Origin: Isoetes taiwanensis | Taxonomy: Eukaryota; Streptophyta; Lycopodiopsida; Isoetales; Isoetaceae | Direction of reading: 5' to 3' | Assembly (NCBI GenBank): GCA_021234155.1 | Contig: JAJEKV010000284.1 | Location: forward strand, 60,001 to 124,000 | Length of the DNA: 64,000 bases | Shown: positions 22,260-33,724 of the stretch, one piece after another | Layout: each line of letters begins with the position of its first letter | How positions within the stretch are numbered: the stretch's first letter is position 1 | The notes under the pieces: generated by a model | What the model was told of the DNA's origin: nothing | Databases searched by the model: none | Seen by the model: the letters and a program-made list of their open reading frames with translations, nothing else | Translations under genes and position numbers: made by a program

Positions 22260-22545
22260 AGTGTGCTCAAATAGGGCGGGCACTAAGTTTGGAGCAATTG
22301 AATAGGGCGGCCTATTTAGGCTCTCAAATTGGGCACCCGCCCAATTTGAGAGGGAAAAAAATATCCTCAAATTGGTTGGGACGCCCAATTTGTGGGCTTC
22401 AAACAGGGTGGGTTTGTTTGGGCTCTCTAAATTGGGGCCCAATTTCTTGAGACCCTTTTTTTTTTTTTTTGCCCTGAATTGGTCAAATTAGCGGGTATCG
22501 CCCAATTTATGGGCACCTATTTAGGCCCGCCCAATTTGTGGGCCC
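22260..22545. repeat. Dispersed GGGC-GCCC palindromes
   Basis: The clearest is at 22321-22353, with 14-bp arms CTCTCAAATTGGGC and GCCCAATTTGAGAG around a 4-nt centre. Others are partial (acgcccaatttgtgggc, atcgcccaatttatgggc, cccgcccaatttgtgggccc). They share the AAATTGGGC half site with the 20.4-21.0 kb array. A poly(T) run lies at about 22457-22470. Confidence 0.75.
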
Positions 22546-22782
22546 AAAAAAATGATACATTTTTCAATGTTTTTGCGTGATGGTGTTTTGCGAGAGGAGA
22601 GGCTACCGGGCTGCAATGACATGAATGATACGTAAGATGAACCAAAGACACTCGAACCCCAAACAAAGGTGGGTGGGTAAGATAGCGGGCCAACACCATT
22701 AACTGTGTACTTTAATTCATGTTGTGTGTGACCAATTCCTAGGGATTGAAGACCCTTCACTTTGAAGGGTTCCCGCCTATTT

Positions 22783-23236
22783 CATTATATGTGGACTACT
22801 ATAATGCCAAAGCCATATGTGTCATCTTTGGCTACTGCACTTAGCGACATGAGGGCACTTTCATCGAGTTTGACGCTATCTATTCTCAGGTTGCTGGCAA
22901 ACACGTGGTAAGACCTTCATGGATGAGTAACGTATATGATGTGTTTCTTCCATATCTTCAATAAACATGTAAATTCTTACGTCATTGTTAAGGTTCTAGA
23001 TGGAAGTGATTCATAGAAGGATACATCTGTGATGGTGATGATGGTTATGTCAATTGTTGGACGAAGACCGCTCTTGAGATAGACACTATCGATAACACTT
23101 GGACTCCTTCCAATAAGAAGAAGCCACCCAACATTGTCAAACTCAAGATTCATGTGCTTATTGCCGAAGCATATGCAACACTTGCTGGGGATGTATGTTC
23201 GGTCGAGAAAATAGTCATTGAGGCAAGTCATTGATG
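22783..23236 (+). pseudogene. Unassigned coding-like exons
   Basis: Segment 1 (about 22783-22908) reads YVDYYNAKAICVIFGYCT, a stop, then RHEGTFIEFDAIYSQVAGKH, and ends at a GTAAGACC donor-like site. Segment 2 (about 23020-23236) reads YICDGDDGYVNCWTKTALEI, then DNTWTPSNKKKPPNIVKLKI and AEAYATLAGD without a stop. Codon-like composition suggests decayed exons of one gene. I do not recognise the family. Confidence 0.35.
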
Positions 23237-23577
23237 AAAAGTCCACGAATTCAAGTTTTGTCCAAAATTAATGAAATTGTGCTTTATGGATAACAATTTT
23301 TCTTGGCACCATTTCGTTCGACCAATTGATAAGGACCTATATGTAGCCAACACAAGCATCAATGGTCATATGACCTTCAATAAAAATAATTTTTTCACAA
23401 AAATGCTAGGTCAAATATGCATGAGCATTCATTCATCAAGAAATACACTAGATCAAAGATTCATGACGACGCGATCATTGACCTTCAAGTCTAGAATCGC
23501 TTCACGAATATATTACCTCTGTTATTTTTTCAAACCAATAGAAAAACAAGCCATTCAATATAGTGGCGACAACTCAC

Positions 23578-23581
<4 letters not shown>

Positions 23582-23609
<28 letters not shown>
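23582..23609. repeat. Poly(T) tract
   Basis: An uninterrupted run of about 28 T. The downstream sequence (aaaccattagaaatatgagc) resembles the upstream one (aaaccaatagaaaaacaagc), and both are followed by a (t)agtggcgaca word, so a small duplication of about 90 bp accompanies the tract. Confidence 0.85.
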
Positions 23610-23613
<4 letters not shown>

Positions 23614-24030
23614 CATTAGAAATATGAGCCATTTAATATAGTGGCGACATAATCGACGTTAAAGAATATTATTATGTTCAATGCTAGGCTTGGAGCAAAG
23701 TTTTCACCGCTCCATTTTCACTTCATTCTAAGGTATGATATTTTTCGATGAAGCACTAGACACAACTATTAAAATTTAATGCTTGGAGGAATTGAAAATT
23801 TTAAAGCAATAAAACATTGATACATTTACTTACTATAGCAATGGAATTGTTGTAAATTTGTAGAAGGAACAAGTTTCAATGGTTGCAAAACACAATGTAT
23901 CTACCATTCCAACTTGATGTTATACTTAGCAGAACTTATTACCATAGGAAACTATCATTATTCATTTGGGAAGCATTGAAACTTTTTTCACATTGTTTTC
24001 CGTATCTTTGCCTACACCACACAGAGCAAT

Positions 24031-24105
24031 GTCATTTTCGAAATCCAACAGCAAGTTTAGAGCATCCTGTCATTTTCGAAATCCAACAGCAAGTTTAGAG
24101 CATCC
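24031..24105. repeat. 38-bp tandem duplication
   Basis: gtcattttcgaaatccaaca followed by gcaagtttagagcatcc occurs twice, at 24031-24068 and 24069-24105, essentially identical. Confidence 0.9.
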
Positions 24106-24606
24106 GACAATAGAAGAGCTTGGATTTAGCATGCTTCTAAATTTGAATTTTGACCTGTCACTAGGTTATTTGGCTTGAACCTAGTCCTTAATTTGAAACA
24201 ATACCAGAAGGTTGAATTAAACCATGTACTACTGAACATCAATGCATCCAATGTGCATATGTTCAGAGATCAATATAAACACTATTCATTATTATTTTTT
24301 ATTGTACAGAAGCAAACACAAGCTATCATCTTAGGGACTTATGGATCATGGATATCATCTTAGAGAGCCTCTTGCATGTGACCTGCAATGTAAAGTCACT
24401 ATAAAGAGCATCTCACGGATCTGCACAAATCTTAAAAGTAAACATGCCATTTCATGGCGAAGCTTTTTCTATAGTCAACCTGCAGAACTGTTGAAAACTA
24501 AGTAGTTGATGGAAATTATCAAATTTCAATGAATTTACGGGTAATCAAATTATAATCAGCAAGCAAGCAAGAAGAAACAGAGATGTTTTCCCTCACCTTC
24601 CTTCTT

Positions 24607-24933
24607 GAAACCCTGCATGCAAGCTCTCAATCAATTCAAAGGCAGGGAGGGCTGCCAAAGCATAAACCCTACAGATTTCGTAGGGTTTAAGTATTGGGAT
24701 ACCAAAACTGCTCCATCTGCTAATCCCACCATTCAAATGGTAGCTCATGTCCCAAGAAACGTCTTGGAAAAGAAAAAATGGCCATCCACCGTACGCATGT
24801 GCCAAACCCCAAATTTCCCCCTTTCCGACGTAGACGCACGACGGGAAATGAAGTGTTCCTCCAGTTCGGCAGCTCCAGCGAGCTTGAAATGGGGTTTTTC
24901 CTTTGTGTTTGAATTTGAAGCAACCATTTTGCT
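24607..24933. repeat. Duplicated block with telo-box hairpin, copy 1
   Basis: About 327 bp repeated 677 bp downstream at 25284-25610 with roughly 90% identity. It contains TAAACCCTAC (24663-24672) and GTAGGGTTTA (24680-24689), perfect 10-bp arms with a 7-nt loop AGATTTC. AAACCCTA is the plant telo-box core, known in promoters of ribosomal-protein and replication genes. Open frames on both strands are by-products of composition. Confidence 0.85.
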
Positions 24934-25283
24934 CCAGAGACTAACTATAATGTCTAACAGAGCCAAACTCGACTCGACACGGGCAAATAGTGGACCTTCT
25001 GCTCATGAATCCACTCCCAGCCCAGTGCGCTTATATCGTCTAGACGTAGCATGTACTCAGCAATTCGGACTTTTGGTCGATCTTATACTCCTCAAAATTG
25101 TGTTCCAGGATAACTCTGCCACTCTGGATGCAACCGCGCGCTAGTACTGTCGCATCAAGTGCCTTCTGGCATGCTCTGAGGTCACGACGTCTAGCTTGGA
25201 ATGAGACATCGCGATGGGGCAAGTTTGGAATCAATGCCTGGAAAAGGTTTTTTTTTTGTTATCCTTCTCTTTGAATCCTTGAG

Positions 25284-25610
25284 GAAACCCTGCACGCAAG
25301 CTCTCAACCAATTCAAAGGCAGGGAGGGCTGCCAAAACATAAACCCTACAGATTTCGTAGGGTTTAAGTATTGGGGTACCAAAACTGCTCCATCTGCTAA
25401 TCCTACCGTTCAAATGGTAGCTCATGTCCCAAGAAACGTCTTGGAAAAGAAAAAATGGCCATCCACCATACGGATGTGCCAAACCCCAAATTTCCCTCTT
25501 TCTGACGTAGGCGCACGACGGGAAATGAAGTTTTCCTCCAGTTCGACAGCTCCAACGAGCTTGAAATGGGCTTTTGACTTTGTGTTTGAATTCGAAGCAA
25601 CCAATTTGCT
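25284..25610. repeat. Duplicated block with telo-box hairpin, copy 2
   Basis: Second copy of the block at 24607. The hairpin arms (25340-25349 and 25357-25366) and loop are unchanged. It ends about 45 bp before the LINE coding remnant starts. Confidence 0.85.
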
Positions 25611-25654
25611 TGGTTTGCAAGTTGTTGAACCTTTAGCCCATAAAAGCCCTTTTG

Positions 25655-26719
25655 CCTCTAAAACAGGTTAATTTTTACAAATACCTTGGGCATGAAGTGT
25701 ATGCAGGCAGGAGAAGCTGGACCCAAGGAATTGACAGTAGGATTTCAACTGCATTGAAAGCATTCTATGCGATGCTTAATCAGGGCAGGCAAGCAAATGT
25801 GCGGTCTTGGCCAATATGGAAGCGCTTATTTGACACATTAGTCATGCCAGTTGCTTTGTATGCTTGTGAACTATGGGGGCCGTCCTTGCCAAAAGGGAAG
25901 TGGAATGCATTGGAGCAAATACAAAAAACATTACTACATATGGTTTTTAAAGTGAAAAGATCAGTGCCGCATGAGATTCTGTTAATGGAAAGTGGATCAT
26001 ACCCATTGGAGATCCAAGCAGCTTGGCAAACTGCCCGATACTTGAATAAAAGAGTAGAGGGAACATCTTTGGTATGTGTGGCAATCCAGGCCTCCACGAC
26101 CTTGGGAGGGAGGGGAAAAGCAAGCTGGCATAAGGATGTAACACGATGGTTGAACCGATTACATCTTACAATGGCTGATTTTGGGGAAGATTTTAAACAA
26201 AAAACATTTGAGCGGTACATTGGGTTCTGTGATAAGAAAAAGGTCAGATACTATTTGGAAGACTTTAATCCAGAAGCAAAACATGGCATTCAGTTATATC
26301 TTAGTCATAAGAACATGTATCCGGGAATGGTACAAGCAATAGCTCGAATACGCATGGGTTCACATCATCTTATGATTGAAACAGGGAGATGGTCAGGGCT
26401 TCCTAGGGAAGAAAGGACATGCAGATGCAAGCAGGATATTGAAACAGAATCACATGTAATATTTCATTGCCCTCGGTTCCATTCACTTCGGGAAAAGTAC
26501 TCCCAAGTGGATTGGGACCATGAGAACTTGGCAACTCTTTTTCAAAAATACTCTACAATATGCCAAGTGGCAAAATTCATTAGAGAACTCCTTCAGAACA
26601 TTGACAATAGTGAAAAAGATACTCTTATCAGTAGAGAGTAGACGTCAAAATTGTAAGAGTTGTCCCATGGCCTACGGGTCTTTGTTGGACGTTAATAAAT
26701 CTTATTATTATTATTATTA
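25655..26719 (+). mobile_element. LINE 3' end (family B), C-terminal ORF2 open
   Basis: An uninterrupted frame to 26641 covers the end of the reverse transcriptase and the C-terminal region. Landmarks are FYKYLGHEVYAG (RT end), FDTLVMPVALYACELWG (thumb-like), ARIRMGSHHLMIETGR and a Cys/His knuckle CRCKQDIETESHVIFHC. RT catalytic boxes and endonuclease are missing, so it is 5'-truncated. The 3' end reads GGCCTACGGGTC, then GGACGTTAATAAATCTTATT and a (TTA)n tail at 26700-26718. Lack of stops suggests a fairly young insertion. The same family occurs at 35.65-36.57 kb (minus) and probably 30.96-31.62 kb (minus). Confidence 0.85.
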
Positions 26720-26740
26720 AAACCATCTAGTAACATCTAA

Positions 26741-26912
26741 ACAATGAATTTTGAAGTAGACTGTGATTGTCTTAATAAAACTCCAGGATTATTAACATGT
26801 GAACAATGAATTTTGAAGTAGACTATGGTTCCCTTAATAAAACTCCAGGATTAAGGTGAACAATGAATTTTGAAGTAGACTATGGTTCCCTTAATAAAAC
26901 TCCAGGATTAAT
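26741..26912. repeat. ~60-bp tandem repeat, three units
   Basis: Units start at 26741, 26803 and 26860 with acaatgaattttgaagtaga, and each contains CTTAATAAAACTCCAGGATT. Units 2 and 3 are nearly identical. Confidence 0.9.
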
Positions 26913-27359
26913 GCACTTAGTAGAAATTGTTGAATTTAGAAATGATCAACTAGATATTATTATTAGTTGATGCAATTTTCTCTACTTCACTTATGCAACA
27001 AGGTGTATCAATGGTTGTTATGCTTATCTATAAGCTTAAAACAAAGTATACCATTAAGTGCAAACTATAGAAACCATTGAACTCATTGTTTGCTTTTATA
27101 TTTTATTTCGACAGCACTGGCCCAAATCCCTTGATTTGGAGATGATCTTCCCCCCTCTAGATCATTCTTCAATCTGTTATTTTATGTTTCATGTTGATCA
27201 ACTATATACAGTTTGGTTTACGACGGTTATGCCGTGGGTTATGGTTAACACAGGTGGTCGACATTTGGTTGTTTCCTTCCACAGCTTAAGCCTTAACCTC
27301 CTCAATAATAAAGGAAGTTTTATCTCAAATGTCTCGACTGATTACAACCATTAACAAAT

Positions 27360-28994
27360 ACTAGTAATGGTGCCCAGCGTTGCTGGGCATAAGTTGAGAG
27401 CCTGTAAATACTTTGGGCTGCAGTGAGAAAAGCCCTATCCCTTTCCTTTCCCTTTCCCTTTTGCTCTATCCCCTATTTCACTTTTTCTTATTTTCTCTAC
27501 ATTTTTTTTTTCTTTTCCTTTTTTTTTCTCGTTTTTCTCATATGTTTCCTTGTTTTCCCATCCCTTTCCTTCCCCCTTCCCTGTTCCCGATAACCTTTTT
27601 CCCTTCCCTTTTGCTCCTTTCTCCACCTTTTCCCTCTTCTCTTTTTTCTTTGCCCTTTTCCCTTCCCCTTTCTCTTTTTTTATGCCTTCTCTTTTCCCCA
27701 TCATTTTTCCACGTCTTCCCTTTTTCTCAACCTTTTACTCTTTCGCCTTTTTCCATGCTATTTTCCCTTCCCTTTTCCTCATTTTCCCACCCTTTTCCTC
27801 CTTTTTTTGTAAGCCCTTTTCCCTTCCATTTTTCTTTTCTCCCTCATGTTTTCCATGCCCTTTTTACCTTTTCTTTTTCCATCTCCTCACCCTTTTTCTC
27901 TTTCCCTTTTCTATGTTCTCTTTTTCTCTTTCCTTTTCCCATTTTCCTCATTTCTTTTTTCCGGTGCCCTCTCTCTCTCTTTCTCCCCTTTTCCATTCTT
28001 TTTTCTTTTCTATTTCTCTTTTCCCATGCCCTTTTTCCCACCCTTTTTTCCCGTGCAATTTTCCCATCTTTCAACCCTTCCTTTTTCTTTTCTCTTTTCC
28101 TTTCCTCATGTCCTTTTTCCCTTTCCCTCCCCTCCATCACTCCCCTACTTCCCCTTCCCTTTCCCTTTCCCTTTCCCTTCTTTCCCGTTTCCTTTTCTTG
28201 ATGGATTTTTTTCTTTCCGTTTTCCTCCTTTGCCGATCCTTTTCCTGTGCACTTTTTTCCTTCCTTTCCTTTTCCTTTTCCCTTTTTCCATGCCTTTTGC
28301 ACATTTGTTTTATTCTCTCATTTCCTATACCCATTTTCCTCTTTTCCCCACCTTTTATCTCTTGCCCCTTTTCTTTTCCTTTTTTTCTTTTTTTGCTTCC
28401 TTTTTTCCCTTTCACCATTTTCCTCTTCCCTTTTCTCTCATGCCTTTCCCCCCTTCCCTTTTCTCGTTTCCCTCTTTTCTTTTTCCTTGTGACCTTTACC
28501 TAAGTTCCCTTTCCCCCTTTTCCCCTTTCTTTTTCTTTCTTCTCACTTTCCCTTTTTCTATGCCCTTTTTTCCCATCCCTTCTCCCCATCCTTTTCTTGT
28601 TCCCCCTTGTCCCTTCCCTTTTCCTCATTTTCCCAACCTTTCACTCTTCCCCTTTTCTTGATGCGTTTTTTCCCTTCCTTTTCCCTCTCTTTTCTTTTTC
28701 CCTTTTCCCATGCCATTTGTCCCTTCCTTTTTCCTCTTTCCTCAAATCCATTTCCCTTTTCCTTTTACCCTTTTCCCCATGCCTTTTTACCCTTCACGTT
28801 CTCCCTTTCCACTTCCCTTTTCCTTTTCCCCCTTTTCATTTACCCTTTCCCCTTAAGAGATCGAAGCATGACCAATCACGGTGGTGATAAGTCGTGCAAT
28901 AAATCTCGGCCTTCGGATGCATCCAGATGATCTCGGCCATTCAAATTAGGGCTCGGTGCACTACGCACTTACGGTATAACATTATAATATAAGA
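27360..28994 (-). mobile_element. Helitron-like element with polypyrimidine core (E1)
   Basis: Read on the minus strand, the 3' end is GCCCAGCAACGCTGGGCACC, then ATTACTAGT. That is a 7-bp hairpin with an AAC loop a few bases before CTAGT, matching the Helitron 3' rule (hairpin then CTRRT). The 5' end reads TCTTATATTATAATG, beginning with TC as Helitrons do, and resembles the 5' ends at 60669 and 63492. Between them lies 1.4 kb of polypyrimidine. No Rep/helicase coding is present, so it is non-autonomous. The flanking bases do not form a clean A/T insertion site, so the exact borders are uncertain. Confidence 0.65.
27427..28858 (+). repeat. 1.4-kb polypyrimidine tract
   Basis: The plus strand is almost purely C and T, built from CCCTTTTCC-like words with an occasional ATGCC or CAT. 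The long reading frames in this stretch (Pro/Phe/Ser-rich on plus, Lys/Glu/Gly-rich on minus) are products of composition, not genes. Such strand asymmetry can form triplex (H-DNA). Confidence 0.9.
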
Positions 28995-29472
28995 AGATAT
29001 GCAATGGTCATATTAAGACCCACATAGTATACTAGGTTTTTCAACTGCATTCTCAAGTGATAATGAACTGTAATAATGCAGCTCGATCTGTAAAGCTTTA
29101 AATTCTTGGCATATTGGCAACTGCTTACAACTATGTTATTGCCACTATAACAACATGTGATGACCCAATGTACAATTACAACAGAAATATACTCCACCAC
29201 AAGAAATCTGGAGGTGTAATTTTTTTTTTCTTTTAGCAAAATCTAACAGTGTTTCGTAGGCTCTCTAAACCTAAGTTCTAAGTTCGAAGTAACAACAGGA
29301 ATCATCGAAGTAACAACATGAATCAATTTTTGAGGCATCCGGTATGGAGAAACGCCTCTGCCAAGATAAATCATGACGGCGGAATTGTTTTGCAGCTCTT
29401 CAACGGATACCGTCTGTGATCATACAAGGTATGTTATTCTCCTTCCTATTTTCGTTCTGTTTTCTGACAAAC

Positions 29473-30006
29473 ATGGCTGAACAAGTGCCGTTCATGGCAG
29501 AAGTATCTAAGTGGGAGCCATCTCAGGTTGCTTGTTATATTGCTAAAAGATTTCCTTCTGTTGCTGAACAGATTGAGCATAGCATCAACGAAAATCATAT
29601 ATTTGGGATTTCGTTCCTCAAGTTGGAGTCATCTGATTGGCTGAAGTTGGGGCTCGTGATTGGAATAGCTGCTGGAATTGTTGCCTTGCGGGATGAAATC
29701 AAGTCCCAAGTTGTTTCAAACACTGAAGGTATTTTTTCTATTTCTTCTTCTAGAGGTGAACCATCTATTGATCATTCAGCACCATCTGTTCATCAAGTTT
29801 CTGGTCTGGATGGAAAAAGAAATAAAAAGCAGACCAGCCATATAATGGAGCAATTTGGACAAATGCGGTCAGATACAATTACAAGTGCAGGGCTGGTTTT
29901 TACGTCTTTGAGTAGGGGATCAGAAAAGAATGGTAGATTAGCTTTGAAGAAAACAGGACATCATGCACAGTGGATTTTAACATTATTAATATTGATTTTT
30001 TATTGA
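29473..30006 (+). CDS. SAM-domain-like protein (177 aa)
   Basis: Start chosen at 29473 (AAACATGG, good plant context) rather than the in-frame ATG at 29416, which precedes a hydrophobic low-quality stretch. Residues about 10-75 read VSKWEPSQVACYIAKRF, then HIFGISFLKLESSDWLKLGL and IAAGIVALRDEIK. This follows the sterile alpha motif pattern: Trp at the start, a helix, I-x-G-x-x-LL-x-L, LGL, then a final helix ending in a LRDEI-type motif. SAM domains mediate protein-protein contacts. The remaining 100 residues are polar and unstructured. The ORF ends in AT-rich sequence and may lack its real 3' exons. It sits in a gene-fragment cluster and may be a fragment. Confidence 0.5.
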   Translation: MAEQVPFMAEVSKWEPSQVACYIAKRFPSVAEQIEHSINENHIFGISFLKLESSDWLKLGLVIGIAAGIVALRDEIKSQVVSNTEGIFSISSSRGEPSIDHSAPSVHQVSGLDGKRNKKQTSHIMEQFGQMRSDTITSAGLVFTSLSRGSEKNGRLALKKTGHHAQWILTLLILIFY

Positions 30007-30210
30007 CATACTTAAAGCATGGACTCAATTTTCATGAGGCATCTAGCGTTTTGAATAATTAGCTTTCTAAGGAATTTAAAGCAGAAACACTTTGCACGAA
30101 TATATCAAGTCTGCTCATAGATGACAGATAAGCTGCTTTTAATGTATAGCCGAGCATTTGGCAGTTAGAAATGTTTTTGGAGTAACAGAAAATTGTGGAA
30201 CTCCTTGCAG

Positions 30211-30332
30211 GCTCTTGACAGCTAAGGCCACTGCAGCAAATGATGGCAAACCACTGCCAGAAGGCACTTTGTGGTCTGACAGCTGGGGCAATTGGTGCTA
30301 GTGTTGGAAGCCCAGCGGATTTAGCGCTTATC
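30211..30332 (+). pseudogene. Mitochondrial dicarboxylate/tricarboxylate carrier fragment
   Basis: After a CTCCTTGCAG acceptor the frame reads LLTAKATAANDGKPLP, then, after a deletion of a few bases that shifts the frame, QKALCGLTAGAIG and ASVGSPADLALI. This is the highly conserved segment of plant DTC, a mitochondrial carrier exchanging 2-oxoglutarate, malate and citrate across the inner membrane. The homologous protein has two more residues at the break. Homology stops abruptly at 30332, where RMQAD would be expected. Only about 41 of the roughly 300 residues remain. Confidence 0.8.
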
Positions 30333-30958
30333 CCTGTTCCGTGCATTAGTTGGCTCTGCGCATGTTTGCATTGCTTTTGAAACTTGCCATTCTACTCCAA
30401 TTTATGGCCACGGCCTCACTTGGTCTGCCAGGCTGCAAGAAAGGACTTTGCATCGGTTATACAGCCAATTGGTCTGCATTGTAATCTCTAAACATTACCT
30501 ACGTCATGTGCAGAAAACAATATTCACATCAAGAATGCTAGTGAGTTTTCACCATTGTTAGCTACTGCGGCTGCTGCATAGGGCGTATATTTTTCGGGCG
30601 GGGTGGAGGAACGTGTCTCTCAAATGATGATTTGGTGAATATGACCAGCATTGATAACATGACTATAAAGCAATAGATACTAAATTACAAGCATATGATG
30701 TAGATTTGGTCCTATATAAAATATTTGCAAGGATGGAATACATTGTGTAAGAAGCTCCTTTGACACAAATGAAGGAAGTAGGCTTGTAAGAGATAGCCAC
30801 TATCAAAACTTAAATGATCCAATTCAAATATCTGGAGTAACGTGCCATGCATATATGTCACTGATAAGGTCTCTATTAGGTTTTGAGGCAGTTGAAGTCA
30901 CGTCCAAGAGTTACGACTGATATTCTAGACAAAGCAGCTTTAGGTGTACTCGAAGCAG

Positions 30959-30962
30959 AGAG

Positions 30963-31009
<47 letters not shown>

Positions 31010-31619
31010 AAAAAAGAAAAAAAGAAAGAAAGATTTATTAACGTCTACGTAAGACCCGAAGGGTCTATGACACCATAACATAAACAGAATTCAAGACCTT
31101 CAGAAGGAAAACCCTCCTGTTATCTAAAGTATGGAAACAAAAAATATTAAATTTAACAATTGAAAATCAAAGAATCTGCTCAGATAGGGTTTGATGGAGA
31201 CAACCCATTCGTTCACGTGGATCGCCGCGAAAGTACTTCATAATACCCCTTCTTGGCCTGCTTTGTCGCTTGCTCGCTTGGCCTCTTTCGAAAGACTTTT
31301 TATGTTTCATGGCTGCTGATCGTTTTATCTTCTTAGACAGTGCCAAAGTTACCCCTTTAGGGTCAGGATACTTCCTCTTATGTGGTGAGTCTACTAACCT
31401 CTTATCATCGTTTGTCTCAGATGAAAAGAAATTAGTTATTTCTGTTTGCTTCAGGCCCATTGGATTCTTTTGTTTGAGAATTTTTCTCCTTTCTAGAGAT
31501 AGTTCATATACAAAGTGAGATACACATTTCTGATCGTAATATTCTACCAGCTGTCGTAGAGATGTGGGGTCTCTAAAAAGACAATGATATCTGCCTCTAA
31601 TAATGACACATATTACCAT
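30959..31619 (-). mobile_element. LINE 3' end with (TTTC)n tail
   Basis: The minus strand has a 150-residue frame (31167-31619) with SLRQLVEYYDQKCVSHF and a basic stretch (ALSKKIKRSAAMKHKKSFER). It then ends CATAGACCCTTCGGGTCTTA, GTAGACGTTAATAAATC and a long (TTTC)n tail seen on the plus strand as (GAAA)n at 30959-31032. The CGTTAATAAAT end is shared with the LINE at 25.65-26.72 kb. Tail length indicates microsatellite expansion after insertion. Confidence 0.7.
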
Positions 31620-33000
31620 GTTCTGATATTGTATAATTGTATCAGCCTAAGTTAACATTATATTATTGTTGCTTTTTTACTAATTGAAGCACAATCAATG
31701 TTGGTGATGTTATGATAGTGATAAGGTAGGCAATAATGTAGATGTAAGAGCAATTGAGGTAGGTGATAATGTGGATGTAAAGCGGTGAATGACCACGTTA
31801 GATCTCTTTATGGGATTTTAATTGAAACATGTTTTTGTAAGGTTAGACCTTTGGGAATTCATATCATTAAAGTATTGTTGTTATTGTTGTATCGTGGATA
31901 AGTTTGAGCTTGAATTAGATCTCATACCTACAATTGGGCATACTACGTTTTTGTATCACCTTTTGGTGAGATCTCATCAGGCTTACAATTCTAAGCCTTT
32001 GTATCAGCTTTACATTCTAGGGTTTTACGGTGCAAATATAGTGCTTCTAGGACGTTAATGTCGTTGGCTTGGAAAACACTAGGCCCTACACTGTACTTGA
32101 CTTTAAGATTGTTGTCGATGCACCTTAAACCATAGGGCTCGAAGTTTACAATGATCCAACCGTTGATGACAATTAGATCTAATTAGGGTTAAAATCCATA
32201 ACTTAGAGCATCTTAGAATATTCCTAAGATTATCACAATAACCATTAAGGATTATCACGATAATCTTCAGAATATTCCTTTATTCTATTTTTTTGCAGTT
32301 CAAAAATTAAGACAAAAGTAAATGCAAAAACATAAGACATTTCTTGCCATTTTAAGAGTCTGGCAATGAACTTATGTAACCATTCTATACAAAGCTAAAC
32401 AGGTGTTGTCTTGAAATCAGTGTAACAATTATTATGATCTTGAAATCAGTTTTGTAAATTCAAATTTAAGCTAAATTTTTGCAATTCACTCCTTCAGAGC
32501 TGTATTTTCATAATGTCATGGTATCAAGTATTGTATTGTTTTGAAGTAGCAATTTTGATTGATTGTGAAAACATGAAATTGAAGTATGATATAAGCCACT
32601 TCACCCTCAGGCCATAGAGGGCAACCCTCCGTGCGCAGCACCTTGTTTACAAAACCAAACATGATAAGCCTTAGAATAATTCAAATTTCAAGGCGTTTAT
32701 GAAATTTCCCCCTAGCCACTTTTACAAGCCCAAATTGCCCCCCTAGCCAGTTTTACAAACCCAACCTTTTTATGGAATGCTTCCGATATCTACCACATAT
32801 TTAGGTGGGGTTTTACACATGGTTATTCACATAAACACTAGCCCATGAATTACAGCACCCAAGCCACTTTTAAGCATCTATCCATATTGTTTAAAAAATA
32901 CAAAGCTGATATATTCGTGAACTATAACAACTTAGCCATAAAACTTTTTGCACAAATTTTTCCAAATGCAATAATATCTCATTTCTTAACATGTAGATCA
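31620..33000. other. AT-rich intergenic DNA
   Basis: No coding signal or clear repeat is seen beyond short near-repeats (ggtaggcaataatgtagatg and a diverged second copy near 31725-31780; gattatcacaataacc / gattatcacgataatc near 32232-32263). Confidence 0.45.
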
Positions 33001-33013
33001 ATAAGCTATATGG

Positions 33014-33100
33014 CCATATTTCATGTCCTAGCACCAATGACCATATGACCATATTTCATGTCCTATCATCAATGACCATATGACCATATTTCATGTCCTT
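33014..33100. repeat. 35-bp tandem repeat, three units
   Basis: ccatatttcatgtcctagca recurs at 33014, 33049 and 33084, an exact 35-bp period, with ATGACCATATGA in the spacers. Confidence 0.9.
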
Positions 33101-33724
33101 TTCATCCGAATATTCATTTTTGTAGAATATTCCAGTCATTATATAATAATCTCGCGGATATTCTTTTCAACAAAGGATACTGTCGCAAAATCTGTTCCGG
33201 CATGGCTCTGTTTCAAGCCTTGTTCCTGCATATCCATATCTCTATTCTGGCATACCTTGTTTTGAACCATTTTTTTCCACAGAAGAGAATGGGCAATTTG
33301 CTCTGCGAGGCTTGAGAAAAAATCCGCAGAATACCCCCTTTGAAAAGGTTGTTCAATTAGGGGATGCTTGAAAAAATTGGTTATGGCTATGGAACCGGAG
33401 CAAAAATAAGCTTGAAGCCATTTATAGAGGTCGAATGTGATTGGAAGAAGAATGCAAAGCAAATCCTATTGAAAGAATACAAAAGACCGGCAAAAGGAGG
33501 CGTCGCATTCGAGCTTCACTTATTTATTTTTATAGATCTGGAGCATTTTTCCTTTCCATGAGCTTCATATCCTTCCAAAATCATCTTCTTGATTTCGTTC
33601 CAAGGATAACTAGGACCTTAGGCTTGAACCCAAACAGGATGCTAAGGAGTTGAAACCCACCTGGAAATCACTTTGTTACATGAAACAAAAAAGAAGCATA
33701 TACACAGGAATTGCAAGGAACAAC

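Noticed and set aside
24593-25671. Frames of 129-179 residues in the duplicated telo-box block
   Set aside because: Open in several frames on both strands, shared between copies by duplication only, and with no recognisable domain.
27413-28887. Long overlapping reading frames rich in Phe/Pro/Ser (plus) or Lys/Glu/Gly (minus)
   Set aside because: They arise from the polypyrimidine composition; several frames are open at once and none has a motif.
30959-31032. (GAAA)n as an independent microsatellite
   Set aside because: It is the tail of a minus-strand LINE whose CGTTAATAAAT end directly adjoins it.
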